From Neocallimastix lanati (nom. inval.) (taxonomy: Eukaryota > Neocallimastigomycota > Neocallimastigomycetes > Neocallimastigales > Neocallimastigaceae): a stretch of DNA of 64,000 nucleotides. The position numbers and the translations under genes are program-made. Under the pieces are notes generated by a model. The model did no database searches. It was not told the DNA's origin and worked only from the letters and a program-made list of their open reading frames with translations. The stretch lies in the NCBI GenBank assembly GCA_016946835.1, contig JACVTC010000047.1, positions 1,114,001-1,178,000 on the forward strand, given 5' to 3'. Shown piece after piece: positions 39,395 to 51,694 of the stretch (the first letter of the stretch is position 1; the number at the start of each line of letters is the position of its first letter).

Positions 39395-40406
39395 GCATTA
39401 ATAATTATTTTATTAATTATTTTATTAATTATTAATAATATCTTCTTGAATATTCTTTCTGTATAAAATTATAGAAAGTTAAAGATTCTTTCGGTTCGTA
39501 ATTCAACCGAAATGAATTTAGAAATTCTTATTATATAAATTATTTTATTCTTTTTTGATAAGATTCATTTTCATCAATTAAAATCTATATTCTAGAAACT
39601 TTACATTATTAATTATTACAAACATATTTCTAAATATTTCTTTAAAATTATTTTTACATGTTAAAACTGTTTTTCCGTTAAAAGTATAAATAGTGCGAAC
39701 TTCACGAATGAAAATATTTTTCTTCGTGCTTTTATTAATAATAATTAACGTATAAGTAATTCGAAATATTACCTTGTTGATTAATATTAATAATTATTTT
39801 AAATTTTATAATTAATAAAAAATATTTCTAATAAAACGAATTATTTATACAGATAGTGTAAACCTATTGAGTTTTCTCCTTTCTGTGTTTCTATATCTCA
39901 TCCCGCCTTTACAATAGAAGCACCTCCGTTACAATAAAAGCACTTGCTAATCCAAGCCCTCAATACCTTTACGCTATCCCGCAGACATTCTACCGTACTT
40001 TTAGGAATTCTACTTTCTCAATATCTTTTGGCAATCGTTGGGTTTCTACTTTTACTAATACCTACTCTTCCGGTTCTCTCTATCTTAATCTAATAATCTT
40101 TGAATAAATCTTTTTATCTACTATCTCTTTAATACCGGACTTCTATATCTTTTAATCTCGGATTTTATCTCCTCCCAGACGAATAATTACTGCCTATTGA
40201 TTCCTATTCAAATTATCACCTTGTCTGTTTTGAGTTACCCTCACTATTATATAATTCAATCCTTTGTATTTATTATATTACCGGATAATCCTAATCCTAT
40301 AGTTATTGAAATTAATTCTTATAACAAAAATTCTTGTACTACCCGATCAAATAATTCAATTTAAATTTGTACTACCCTATTAAGATAAAACTTGCATTAC
40401 CTTAAC

Positions 40407-40448
<42 letters not shown>

Positions 40449-40698
40449 TTAGATAATATTAAATTAATCTTGTATTACCTTAACCCTTTAAAATTAATTC
40501 TAATATTTACCAACAAAATTAATTTATAATTAGATAAATAATATTAAATTAATTTAGTAAGAAAAATTTTTAATTTTTAGATAAATATTTTAGATTAATT
40601 TAGTGAATAAATCAATTAGTTTTAGATAAAAAAAAAAAAAAAAAAAAATTTTTTCATTTAATTTATCACAAAAATAATATTTTTTTAAATTAGCTTAG

Positions 40699-40732
<34 letters not shown>

Positions 40733-41792
40733 ATAATAATAATAATAATAATAATATTAATAATTATAATAATAATTTTTTTATTTTTAATTATTTTAAT
40801 AAAATACTTGCTTGAAATAATAGCAAGAAAAACCTGTACAATTTTATTTTTTTTATTTATTTATTTAAAAAAGCGTTTATACGAGCGAGTAGAGCTCATA
40901 TACAGAGTTAGAAGAATTGTCTTCTTTAGTGTTGCACTCGACGAATAGATTTGGTTCTAGACTAGGTAAAACTCTATAAGAGAGCACCGTAGCCTATTAT
41001 AAAGGAAAACGGTTCTAGGTTTGCAACAACTCTGGCGAATAAGGAGCTTACGTCACCGAAGGCGTAAGATTAAAATTATATAGTATTTTAAAATTTTATT
41101 TCGTGCTTACTCGCGGCACTAGTTATAATAGTACTGACGGTTTTTTCTATAGTTGTGAGTCAATAGTACTATTCTATTTTATCAATCAATAATTTTATAA
41201 TTAATATTATAATTTTATAATTAAGAAAACAAAGATTAAAATATAAATATAAAATTTATACGACTTCCAAAGCGACAGAAGTTGGTCTCTGTTTTCGTAA
41301 CATTTTAGTGTTCAGATACTATTGATATAGGGGAAAATAATTTGTTTTATTCTTTTCAGCTAACAATAAGTTAGACATAATAAAGAATCTAACAATATTA
41401 CTTCCTTTTGTCTGTAAGACATTAACAATCGATTTTATCTGCGTTATCACTAAAAGGCTAAAGGAACTTATCGTATAAAACTTTGATAGATTATATATTT
41501 AGTTGGTCCAATACTATATAATCTAGTTTATATTTCAGTAATTTTTGATAAATAATTATAAATAAAAATATTTAATTATAAAATATTATAAAGTGTTAGT
41601 AAAATTTTGTGTTCTTATCCATTAACCTTGGAAACCTACCAATAAACAACTTTTGAACTTTTGGAATCTCTACTACCTATCTACTACCTTTTGGATTATT
41701 GGAATCTCTACTACCACTTTGGGAATTTCTGGATTCTACCGCCTATTCTTTACCTTTGAAAATTTATTCTACTCTACCTTATCTATTTCAAT
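39395..41792 (+). other. Unresolved region upstream of plus-strand gag fragment
   Basis: No convincing gene. It holds an 8-bp hairpin TTTCGGTT/AACCGAAA (39489-39512), a TATAAATAG at 39685-39693, a pyrimidine-rich stretch (39860-40240), A runs at about 40410-40444, 40628-40648 and 40697-40730, and a less AT-rich block (40870-41300). It probably includes the remains of a plus-strand LTR and leader. TGGTCTCTGTTTTCG at about 41282 could be a PBS, but no LTR pair proves it. Confidence 0.35.
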
Positions 41793-42136
41793 ATGGACAA
41801 CTATAATCAAGAAAATCCTACCTTTAAGGATGGTTTTGCTGGTGATCGTCGATTCTTTAAAGGATTTCTAGCTAAAATGGAACTTATTTTTATGATTCAA
41901 CCAGAAAGATTTGCAAACGATGAAGCTAAAGTAATCTATATCATTTCTCGTTTGTATGGAAACGCCATGAATTGGGCTGCTACTCTCATTGAACACCAAG
42001 ATCCTTGTCTCCTTAATTATAATCAATTCATTGCTAGACTAAAATCAGTATTTGGAAGCTACGATTCTACCTTTATTGCGAACCAGAAATTAAGAACAAT
42101 CAAACAAAAACGAATTGGTGAAGTCAGAAATTATAG
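41793..42136 (+). pseudogene. gag: Gag fragment of a plus-strand Ty3-like element
   Basis: The ATG at 41793 opens about 115 codons: KDGFAGDRRFFKGFLAKMELIFMIQPERFANDEAKVIYI, then GNAMNWAATLIEH and ARLKSVFG. This is typical of the capsid region of Ty3/sushi-type Gag and resembles the R6 Gag start (FSGIKREFDGFLTRAEIAM..VKFIISYL). It is cut off at the A tail of LINE-a, and no continuation was found on the far side of the LINE cluster. Confidence 0.75.
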
Positions 42137-42247
42137 TTTTTTTTGATGGAAATTTACTTAATTTGTCAGCTAAAATTTTACTTTCTTTATCCCATGTATG
42201 ACGTCTACAACGAGAAATATCTCTAAGTAAATCAGAGATAATACATT

Positions 42248-43850
42248 TTAAGTTTTTCCATCTTTTAAACACCTTACCTGAACAATTGCGCATTTCGCCG
42301 AAAGAGGAGGAACGTTAAGTTCTTTAGAAACACAATAAAGGGAAGTAAAGCTATTCCCTTTAGAAAATCCTTCAATCCAGTATAATCCTGAATTAACTAA
42401 TGTCTGTGTACTTCTCGTTCTATCTTTGTTAGATCCAAGTAGAGGTGCATAATATGAAACTTGTCCAATTACTATTGCTGAAAATAACATTCTTTTATAA
42501 GGGATAGGAATATGAGGGTTCTTAAGAAATCCTTTTATGGAATAAAGTGCATTTCTAACTTTATTATTCATTCGTTGTATGATCGGTTTCAATTCTAAAT
42601 CATTTGAAAATGGTACACCTAGGTAAGTATAGCAATTCGTTTTAGGTAACTCTTGAGTTGAAAGATAGAAGGTAGGATTACTATTATAAAGAAATTTTGA
42701 AACTTCCCCTCGTACTACTATACTGGCACATTTATTGATACCAAATTGCATTTCATTATTTCTAGCCCATTTACTGGCAAACTTTAACAATTTCTTAAGT
42801 TGGAATTTTGTTGGAGCACATAATACAATGTCATCTGCAAAAAGACCTCCACGACAACGTTTATCACCAATAGAGATGCCATATTTATTACAATTATTAA
42901 AAATATCATTAAAGAACAAGTTAAACAAAATTGGTGAGAGGGGACAACCTTGACGAACTCCTTTCTTAATATTAAACGATTCCGATAATTGTCCATCAAC
43001 TCTTACACAAGCCTTGGAAGATAAGTATAAATTTTCAATAAAATTATAGCACTTACCTCTAATACCTAAGTGATGAATCTTCATTAATACATTATATATG
43101 GGCACTGAGTCATACGCTTTTTTAAGGTCCAAAAAAGCAAGGTAAGTATCCTTATTTTCAAATTTCCTTCTCTGACATATAATTCTTAATGTAGTGTAAA
43201 GACTTATACATTCCTCTCGATTACGAAATCCAAATTGTTCAGGTCTTATAAAACCTTCATCAATTCCATATTTAGAGATTCTATTAGCTATGATTTTTGC
43301 AATAATTTTTAATCCATTATTGATAAGAGAGATGCCACGATAGTTGTTACAATCTGATAGATCGCCCTTTTTATGAATAGAAACTATTGATGCGTTATTC
43401 CATGATATTGGGAAATCATCATTCCAAATACGATTGATTAAGGCTTTGAGACATTTAAAGCCAGATGAAATATTACTATTATTATCACTTGATCCTTCTG
43501 AATCATCTTTACAAGAAATCAAAGCTTTGAAGAATTCCATTGGGATACCATCAGGACCACAAGCTTTAAAGTTAGGAGTGGAGGAGATAGCTTTGCAAAT
43601 TTCTTCATCGCTAATGCCTTGGTTAATATCCCATTCTTGTTGCCTTGGTCTTCCCAAATTCCTTAGTGCATCAGAATCTTTCCAGTAATCTTTAGAAAGA
43701 CTATGACCTGAAGAATCTGACCCTAAGAATTTATAATGAGAATGCCAAACTTTTAATTTTTCATCTGTAGAAGAAACAAGTTCATTATTATAATTTTTAA
43801 TAGGATGAGAGACCGTGAAAGATTGATTATTTATTTTTGCATTCTTTTTA
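42248..43850 (-). pseudogene. LINE-a reverse transcriptase part
   Basis: It encodes the RT core: FKACGPDGIPMEFFKAL, IVSIHKKGDLSDCNNYRGISL, FLDLKKAYDSVP, GVRQGCPLSPILFNLFFNDIF, GGLFADDIVLCAP and YLGVPFS. It is in frame with the endonuclease segment but separated from it by a TGA at 43851-43853. That TGA stands where relatives have Trp (AWKWLK), so it is a simple nonsense change. A frameshift near 42250 splits off the last part (VFKRWKNLKCII..TWDKES), which continues to about 42145 in another frame. Confidence 0.85.
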
Positions 43851-45137
43851 ACTCATTTCCAAGCTTTCCTACTATCCTTTTTAAGAGCTAACGAACATCC
43901 AATTTTAATCCAATATAAATAATCTTTTTTCCTAAATTCATTACATTTTTTATGGATTGATTCACAAAGTCTGTTATATGAGTCAACTATTTTAGCAAAT
44001 TCATTGGAATCATTTACAGAAACATAACGCTTAATTTGTTTGTATTTAATATGCTTTACCTTTTGAAGACAATATATTTTTCGTGGCATTCTAAACATCG
44101 CTTTCCTGATTTCTGTTGAAGATGTAATCGATAAATCCTTAGCTATGGAATTGGTAGTATTAATGAACTTTTCAATAACACAATCTATTGAAAGTCCTTC
44201 ATTTTCTATTTCTTCACTAAGAATTTCAAATTTATTGGGATGACATATTTCTTTCTTTTGTTCAAGACATTTATACCTATCCCATCTTACAAATTTTTTT
44301 GGTAACAAAAATGATTCATCTGTGGCAAATTTCTTACAATAAACCATGAGAGGTTTATAATCAGATACAGAAGGATAATCAACAAAATAAGCACTTGATA
44401 TTTTATCCAGCATACTTGAAATGACTAACGCATGATCAATATCTGATGAAAAACTACCTCTTGTCCATGAAATAGGTGAACCATTAATCGGAAGAATAAA
44501 CCAGTTATCAAGGTTACTATTGGATAATTTATCTTGTAAATCAGAGGTACTCATGTTAAAGTCTCCAAGAAGAATAGAAGGATGATTAGTGTGATTCTGA
44601 AGCCATGTGAAAACTTCTGAAAATGCATATCGGACTTGTAATGAGTGTTTCTTAGTGGGAATATAGACATTACCAACAGAACACTTAGAGTGATTCCAGA
44701 GACTATAAGTTGTTAAAGAAACAAGATAAGTATAGGAATTATCTTCAAGTACTGCTTGACATGAGACATGATAACCAAGATATAAACCTCTGCAACCTGG
44801 AGTAGTAGGATCCATTCTTTTCAAGAAATATTTATAGTTGGGAAGTGTTACTTTACATGGATTTCTAGCCTCATTAGAACCATTACCTGTTTCCTGAAAA
44901 CATATAAATAATGGTTTAAATATTGTGTTGAAGTACTCAATACTATCTCTTTTCACAAAATTCCATCCATTGGTATTCCAACTAAGACAAAAAGAAAACT
45001 TTTCTGTATTAGAATGTGAAAATGGATTTTGAGAATTAAGATTAGGAATATTGGGAGCAATTAGTTCATGATTGCCATTATTAGCATTTACTAAATTTGT
45101 TGAACTGAGGTTTACTGTGTCAAAATCATTGGATGTG
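43851..45137 (-). pseudogene. LINE-a endonuclease part
   Basis: APE-type endonuclease motifs in order: SWNTNGWN, CFQETGNG, LLGDFNMS, the SDIDHALV region and SDYKPLMV (the usual SDH is SDY here). The frame differs from the upstream N-terminal segment, so a frameshift lies near 45140-45180. Ends at the TGA at 43851-43853. Confidence 0.82.
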
Positions 45138-45500
45138 TTATTTATACAATGTGTTAATAGATATTAAATTTTGTTTTAAATGCCGAAAAGAAACCTTATG
45201 ATTCCATTTGGAACATCTACTATATGAAATTTTAACTCCTGATAGTGCCTTTTTAAATACTTTTTTAAATTTTTTGAGGTTGAAATTTGGAGTGTATACT
45301 TTTATCCTGAAGAAGCTATCATTGAAATTGGTAATTCTTTTTACTGACAAAATATTAACATTGAATTTTTTGCATTTAGAATGAATAAATTCCTTCATTT
45401 TAGCATTAGTCCATGAGTGTATACCACGAATAAAAATCAACCCTGTGTTGTCAATAGATGTTCCATAGCAGCGAGAACCCCGGTGAAAAATCTTTTCCAT
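45138..45500 (-). pseudogene. LINE-a N-terminal RRM-like domain
   Basis: 120 residues beginning MEKIFHRGSRCYGTSIDNTGLIFIRGIHSWTN. LIFIRGI resembles an RNP2 strand. The same domain opens LINE-b, -c and -d, where it is fused to the endonuclease. Here it ends in a stop because of a frameshift. Confidence 0.7.
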
Positions 45501-46244
45501 AATGAACTAAAAAAAACTACAATTTAAAAAAATGAAACAATGAAAACTAAAATACTAAAAACTAAGAAATATAGATAAAATATATATATATATATAATTA
45601 AAAAGAAAAATATAAATAGAAAAAAATAATAATAAAATAATAATAAAAATGTGAAGATCCTATCTTCGTGGAGTAATTGATTATGTTTAAATAAAATGAA
45701 AAACTTAAGAATTTGTAGTAATGAATAATATCTTTTTTCCTGTTATTTTAGTAATGAATAAACACTTTTTTTTTTTTTTTTTTTCTCTGTTTTGTATTTT
45801 CTGTTAACTTTTGAGTTTCTGAAATTCTAATCGATTTGTAAAGCTTGATTGATAAAATAATTTTCTCTAATGTAATCATAAATAAACTGAAATGAAAATG
45901 TAAATAATGTTAGTAGTGAAAGACTATAAAAAGATTCCTATCAGTTAAATAATGTCTTAAACACAAGCTTTGGAGTGAATCAATCTCCTACATTTCCATT
46001 TCACAATAGCTACATGAAAGTATAAATAATACTATAGAAAAATACATATACAAAATAATGCTAAAGTAAAAAATACAATAGATTCATTACAATGATAATA
46101 TGTAGAAACTACATGATATTAATAATTATACAATTCCAATGTTACTACATTTCCAGTTTAAAACAATATAAAACATCAGGTTCACTTTCTACAGTCTTCC
46201 AGTATTCTAGTTTTCACTCTTCGTACCAGAAGCCACTTTAGAAA

Positions 46245-46247
<3 letters not shown>
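45501..46247 (-). other. LINE-a 5' leader
   Basis: Non-coding. From about 45920 it matches the leader block shared by the family (AACACAAGCTTTGGAGTGAA and neighbours, as at 51040 and 61680). It breaks off at AGAAGCCACTTTAGAAAGGA, just before the LINE-b A tail. Confidence 0.65.
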
Positions 46248-46285
<38 letters not shown>

Positions 46286-49200
46286 CTTAGAGAAAACTTT
46301 ATTTAATTTATAATAATAATAAAATTACATGAAATTAAATGAAAAAATAACAAATAAAATACATGAAATAAAATATTATATATTATAAAATTATAAAAGT
46401 GCGTTAGTAGCAATAGCCTCTAACTTTTCCCATTCCTCGATAATAACACCACGTCCATTATTGCGAGTAATAATTTCAGTATTAGTGTTATCAATCGAAT
46501 CTGTATCTGGAGGTGAAAATCCATGCCTTATCATTTCGACGTCGACGCTCTTGGTAACGGTAGATTCAACGGAATACCATTTCATCATCAAACTAAAAGA
46601 TCGACAAATTAATGGTATTACGTTTGTTAGAAACTCCGCAATCCCCACAAAATACGGAACTGTTGACGAAGTTGAACTTTGTTTAAAAATATTGTCAACT
46701 AATTGTCTTTGTTCCCCATCATTAACTTTAATTTTTGAATATATTGAACGCCCACCAAGAAGTGCACTCAATATATAATAATAAATATTATTATCATAAT
46801 CCTTTTCTGAATCTAAAAAAACATCCAAGGATTTTTGTTCAATTATCAATGCAAACTTCAAAAAGAGATCATCTAGAAAAGGTAAAGATTTATTTCTGTA
46901 ATTTTCCAATTCTTTACAGGCAAAGATCCAGTGAGAAAAGCTAGGTACACTAACACCACAACAAGGGCAACATTTAGGGCAATCTTCTGAGACGATTTTT
47001 CTTTTAATGGAAATACTAATGTCGAATTTAAAACCACACCTAATACGAGAAATCCAAAAGAATCCCAACTGATACTTAGGATATTGAAATGTTAAGTTTC
47101 TGATTTCTGAAATAAATCCAAAATCATTCTCCTTGTAAATAATTGCTTTTTTAGCTTTTGAGGGTTTGAAGACATCTCTTTCCCAATAAAACTTTTTTAT
47201 TTCACTTGTTTTCTTACCATTTAATTTCTTATCCAAAGTCCTTGATTCTTTAGTCCATGAATAATGTGACATAGTAGGAATATTATTAGTGAGATGATTA
47301 ATAATACCTGATGAGTTTTTCCATTTTCTAAAGCAACGTAATTGAGATATAGCACAGACAGCTGAAAGAGGAGGTATTCTCAATTCACGAGTAATATTAT
47401 AGAGACTAACAGAAGAATTGCGAGATTTAAATCCGTAACTCCAATAAAGTCCTCTATTAATAATTTTTTGAGCTTTAGAACATCTGCTCTTATTTGAACC
47501 AAAGAGAGGAGCATAATATATAACAAGACTAAGAATAAATGAAATTAAAGCATATTTCTTCAATGGGAGAGGAACAGATTTATTAATAAGAAATCGAAAG
47601 TACAAATTTAACTTGACATTTAAATTACTGTTTAATTTGGATTGTATAGGTTTCAGTGATAAAGATTCATCAAAAGGAATACCAAGATAGGTATAGTTGT
47701 CAGTTTTAGGTAATTTTTTACTACCAATAAAGAAAGATGGATCTTCATAATTTATCGGTTTAACAAAGTTAATCGGTTTTACAACAAGAGTAGCACACTT
47801 ATTAATTCCAAAAGTCATTTCATTTTTAATAGCCCATTCATGAACTTTATTCAAAATTTTCTTAAGAGCTTGTTTAGATGGAGCAACTAAAACAATATCA
47901 TCCGCAAAAAGTCCACCACAACAATATTGAGAATCTAAATATACACCATACTTATCACAATTATCCAGTATATCATTAATGAACAAATTGAATAAAATAG
48001 GAGATAGAGGGCATCCTTGTCTAACACCACGATTAATCGAAAATTCTTCTGAGAGATTACCATTAAAAAAAGCACGAGCTTTAGAGGATAGATAAAGATT
48101 CTTTAAAAACAGATGACATTTATCTCTAATTCCTAAGTTATATAATTTGGTCAAAATATTAAAGATAGGAACTGAATCATAGGCTTTTTTAAGATCGAGA
48201 AAAGCAAGATAAGTAAAATTTCCTTTAAATTTTCTTCTTTGACATATCTCTCTAATTGAAATATACAAACTTATGCATTCTTCTTTATTTCTAAATCCAA
48301 ATTGTTCAGGTCTAACAAATTTATGTTCAAGGGCATATTTAGCAATTCTATTAGTAACAATCTTTGAAATAATTTTTAAGCCAACATTAATAAGAGAAAT
48401 ACCACGATAATTATTACAATCCGAAAGATCTCCTTTTTTTGGAATTGATATTATAGAAGCCGAATTCCACTCTTCAGGGAAATCACCATCCCAGATTTTG
48501 TTAAATAATGAAAGTAAACATTTAGCACACTTAGAGTAGTGATCATCTGAAGAATCATCCTGATTATCGGATAAATCAGATTTACTAAAGAAGGCTTTAA
48601 AAAATTCAATCGGAATACCATCGGGTCCAGGAGCTTTATTATTTTTCATTTCAAGCACAGTGTTTTGAATTTCTTCCATAGTAATAGAATCATTAATATC
48701 CCAAGTAAGATTATTATTAGGATTAGCTCCAAATAAACTTACCCAGTATTCATTATCCAAACTGTGTTGAGTAACATCAGAAGCTAGTTCACTGTAATGT
48801 TCAGCAAATCGATTTAATTGATCCGAATGAGAAAATAAAAAAATACCCTGCTTGTCCTTTAAAACACTTGACGAAATAGAATTAGAGTACATAGAGCGAG
48901 ATAGCTTCTTTAATTTTAACCAAGCACTCCTAGCATTTTTATTACGAAAATCATTACATGCAGATTCTATTGACTGATGAAATTGTTTTGATTTAATAGA
49001 AAACTTAATTGACCTGACTTTACCACATATATTTTTATACTCACGAAGCAAATTTAAAAATTCATCAAGGTTTTCAAGATTAGAACCTAAAGAAAAATTT
49101 TTGATTTCATTAAATGCAACATGCTTTTCATGAGAAAGTTTCTTGATATAATAAGGGCAGTGGAAAGCTGATCCTTTAAGATCACAAGGAACTCTAGCAT

Positions 49201-51305
49201 GAACTTTATCACCAACTTTATTAGCTGTTTCTATAAATTTATTGACCATTTCATTAGAACTTAATTCTTTATTATCATCAAATTCATTAAGAAGAATTGA
49301 GAAGTAGTTACTTGAGAATATTTCATTATGCTTTTCATTACACATGCGTTGGGACCACTTGAATCTTCTAGAAGGAGTAGGAGCACGAAAACCTTCTGAG
49401 TCATCTTTCTTACAGGAAAGGATAAGAGGGAAGTGGTCAGATATATCATTGAATGTACTACAAACAGATACCTTATTAATGTATTCCTTCATTTTACAAT
49501 TAAATAAAACATGATCAATACAAGACGATCTACCATCCCGAGCCCATGTGAAATCGAGACCTGATAAGTATTTAGTGAACCACTGATAAGATGATTTATT
49601 AAGTAAACTATCTAATTGGGATTTAGACATATTAAAGTCACTTACAAGAATAGAAGGTGTATTAGTATGTTTCTTTATCCAATTAGTAATTTCTGAAAAG
49701 GCATTCTTTCTTTCTTCCTTATGAGTGACCGTAGGAACATAAATATTACCAATAGTGCATTTAATTCCCCAAAAAGAAGTAATGTTGACAGAAATGATAT
49801 ACTTATATTCAAAGGGATCAGGAGAAAATGAACATGAACGATGTACACTTATACTAAGACCTCTCATACCGGGTATATTTGGATCAGCTTTACGTAAAAT
49901 TGTATTATAGTAGCAAAGAAATGGGTAATTATTTGAATGTGCATTAAGGTATTGGCTATTACCGACCTCTTGCAAGCAAATACAGATGGGTTTAAAAATT
50001 TCATTAAAGTATCTAATACCATCACGTTTTTCATCATTCCATCCATTAATATTCCAACCGACACAAAGATTAAAGAACTGAGTAGACGGTGAATAAATAT
50101 TACTATAAAGAAAATCTTTAGCCATTGATTTAGTTTCAAAAGAAGAAAATTTGTTGTTAAATTTCTTAACTTCACTGAAAGTTCTGATTTTGTCGGTTTG
50201 GATCCAATTAATTTTATTGATTGGAAGGCAATGGGTAAGAAGAAATAAAATATTTAGGTAATAAGTGGGTTTATCATAGTTTATCCTTAAAATGAAGTAA
50301 TTTTCCATATTAGGTGTGTGTGTTTTTATAATTCCATGAACTATTTCATTGCAATTGGAAATACGTTTACTAAGAAATTCCCAAAGTTTACTAACAGACC
50401 ATGATTGAAGATCATGAATAAAGATAAGAATGAAATCTTTATTCTGAATATCGTATCTTCGAAGACCACGTCGCAAAACAGGTATAGTTGCTGAATTTGA
50501 AGAAGTATTATCCATATCAAGAAAGCCTAAAAAATAAAATAAAAGAAGAATAAAATAAAAATAATAAAAATAATAAAAAAAATAGATAAAAAAATTTTTT
50601 TTTTTTTTTTTTATATATATATATGTAATAAAATAAATTAAAAAATAAAAGAGAAAGTAAATTCTCTTTAAATAGTAAAAAAAAATATTGGTGTTGAATA
50701 TTTGAAAGCTTGAAATATAAAATTGTTCTTGATGATTGAATAGATTTTAGATTTTGTAAATAATTGATTTTATCCTGTATAACTGATATAATATTTATAA
50801 ATTTACTCAAGGGTTAGTAATTTATTGATACAAAATTACTTGTATATACTGTAAAAATGAATAATTGTTTCTTTTTATCTTTTGAATGATTGTAATTCTT
50901 TCAATTAATAAAGCGCTTTAAGATGTTAAAAATTTTCTGTTGAATAATCATAAATTAGCTAAAAGTATATTTAAAAAGAAAAAATATTAGTAGAGAAAGA
51001 CTATAAAAAAGATTCCCATCCGTTAAATAATGTCTTAAACACAAGCTTTGGAGTGAATCAATCTCCTACATTTCCATTTTACAATAGCTACATGAAAGTA
51101 TAAATAATACTATAGAAAAATACATATACAAAATAATGCTAAAGTAAAAAATACAATAGATTCATTACAATGATAATATGTAGAAACTACATTATATTAT
51201 TAATTATACAACTCCAATGTTACTACATATCCAGTTTAAAACAATATAAAACATCAGGTTCACTTTCTACAGTCTTCCAGTATTCCAGTTTTCACTCTTC
51301 GTACT
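46248..51305 (-). mobile_element. LINE-b, apparently intact non-LTR retrotransposon
   Basis: A 35-nt A tail (46248-46282 as T on plus), a short 3' UTR, one 1374-codon ORF and a leader. The 20-mer AGAAGCCACTTTAGAAAGGA occurs at 46228-46247 and 51306-51325, which could be the target duplication. Because the LINE-a and LINE-b leaders are homologous, recombination between them is an alternative and the 5' limit is uncertain (51305 or 51412). Confidence 0.8.
46391..50515 (-). CDS. LINE-b ORF: RRM-like, endonuclease, reverse transcriptase, CCHC finger
   Basis: A single intact ORF of 1374 residues. Residues 1-120 form an RRM-like domain (FILIFIHDLQSWSVSKLWEF). About 155-385 is an APE-type endonuclease (GWNINGWN, CLQEVGNS, LVSDFNMS, CIDHVLF, SDHFPLIL). 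About 590-900 is RT (NNKAPGPDGIPIEFFKA, IPKKGDLSDCNNYRGIS, FLDLKKAYDSVP, GVRQGCPLSPILFNLF, LFADDIVLVAP). A C-terminal zinc finger C-x2-C-x8-H-x4-C (CPCCGVSVPSFSHWIFAC) sits near 1183-1201. No RNase H and no separate ORF1 are seen. It would nick target DNA and copy its own RNA by target-primed reverse transcription. GDFN is SDFN here, which may or may not weaken the endonuclease. The clade (L1- or Tad-like) is not settled by eye. Confidence 0.92.
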   Translation of the reverse strand: MDNTSSNSATIPVLRRGLRRYDIQNKDFILIFIHDLQSWSVSKLWEFLSKRISNCNEIVHGIIKTHTPNMENYFILRINYDKPTYYLNILFLLTHCLPINKINWIQTDKIRTFSEVKKFNNKFSSFETKSMAKDFLYSNIYSPSTQFFNLCVGWNINGWNDEKRDGIRYFNEIFKPICICLQEVGNSQYLNAHSNNYPFLCYYNTILRKADPNIPGMRGLSISVHRSCSFSPDPFEYKYIISVNITSFWGIKCTIGNIYVPTVTHKEERKNAFSEITNWIKKHTNTPSILVSDFNMSKSQLDSLLNKSSYQWFTKYLSGLDFTWARDGRSSCIDHVLFNCKMKEYINKVSVCSTFNDISDHFPLILSCKKDDSEGFRAPTPSRRFKWSQRMCNEKHNEIFSSNYFSILLNEFDDNKELSSNEMVNKFIETANKVGDKVHARVPCDLKGSAFHCPYYIKKLSHEKHVAFNEIKNFSLGSNLENLDEFLNLLREYKNICGKVRSIKFSIKSKQFHQSIESACNDFRNKNARSAWLKLKKLSRSMYSNSISSSVLKDKQGIFLFSHSDQLNRFAEHYSELASDVTQHSLDNEYWVSLFGANPNNNLTWDINDSITMEEIQNTVLEMKNNKAPGPDGIPIEFFKAFFSKSDLSDNQDDSSDDHYSKCAKCLLSLFNKIWDGDFPEEWNSASIISIPKKGDLSDCNNYRGISLINVGLKIISKIVTNRIAKYALEHKFVRPEQFGFRNKEECISLYISIREICQRRKFKGNFTYLAFLDLKKAYDSVPIFNILTKLYNLGIRDKCHLFLKNLYLSSKARAFFNGNLSEEFSINRGVRQGCPLSPILFNLFINDILDNCDKYGVYLDSQYCCGGLFADDIVLVAPSKQALKKILNKVHEWAIKNEMTFGINKCATLVVKPINFVKPINYEDPSFFIGSKKLPKTDNYTYLGIPFDESLSLKPIQSKLNSNLNVKLNLYFRFLINKSVPLPLKKYALISFILSLVIYYAPLFGSNKSRCSKAQKIINRGLYWSYGFKSRNSSVSLYNITRELRIPPLSAVCAISQLRCFRKWKNSSGIINHLTNNIPTMSHYSWTKESRTLDKKLNGKKTSEIKKFYWERDVFKPSKAKKAIIYKENDFGFISEIRNLTFQYPKYQLGFFWISRIRCGFKFDISISIKRKIVSEDCPKCCPCCGVSVPSFSHWIFACKELENYRNKSLPFLDDLFLKFALIIEQKSLDVFLDSEKDYDNNIYYYILSALLGGRSIYSKIKVNDGEQRQLVDNIFKQSSTSSTVPYFVGIAEFLTNVIPLICRSFSLMMKWYSVESTVTKSVDVEMIRHGFSPPDTDSIDNTNTEIITRNNGRGVIIEEWEKLEAIATNALL

Positions 51306-51412
51306 AGAAGCCACTTTAGAAAGGATAACCATCGATTATCATCAGAATCACAGAAAGCTGTAATTAGTACACCTGATATAGGTTATTCCTTTTCCATCAA
51401 CCCTCCATGGAC
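50516..51412 (-). other. LINE-b leader with shared family block
   Basis: 50516-50980 is specific AT-rich leader. 50990-51412 is the conserved leader block (AACACAAGCTTTGGAGTGAA, ACTTTCTACAGTCTTCCAGT, ACACCTGATATAGGTTATTC), ending CCATGGA. No ORF. Confidence 0.65.
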
Positions 51413-51440
51413 CTGGAAAAACAGTCCACATCATTGGGGT

Positions 51441-51663
51441 ATAAAATTTAAATGTTAATGAAATAATAGTTGTGAAAAACTATAAAAAGATTCCCATCCG
51501 TTAAATAATGTCTCAAACACAAGCTTTGGAGTGAATCAATCTCCTACATTTCCATTTTACAATAGTTACATGAGAGTATAAATAATACTATAGAAAAAAA
51601 CATATACAAAATAATGCTAAAGTAAAAAAAACAATAGATTCATTACAATGATAATATGTAGAA

Positions 51664-51694
<31 letters not shown>

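Larger units (their letters stand above)
42137..46247 (-). mobile_element. LINE-a, decayed non-LTR retrotransposon
   Basis: A minus-strand LINE with an N-terminal domain, endonuclease and RT in broken frames. Its 3' end is a short 8-nt A tail (42137-42144) placed inside what should be coding sequence, so the C-terminal zinc finger and 3' UTR are missing. The leader (45501-46247) ends where the A tail of LINE-b begins. Confidence 0.8.
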
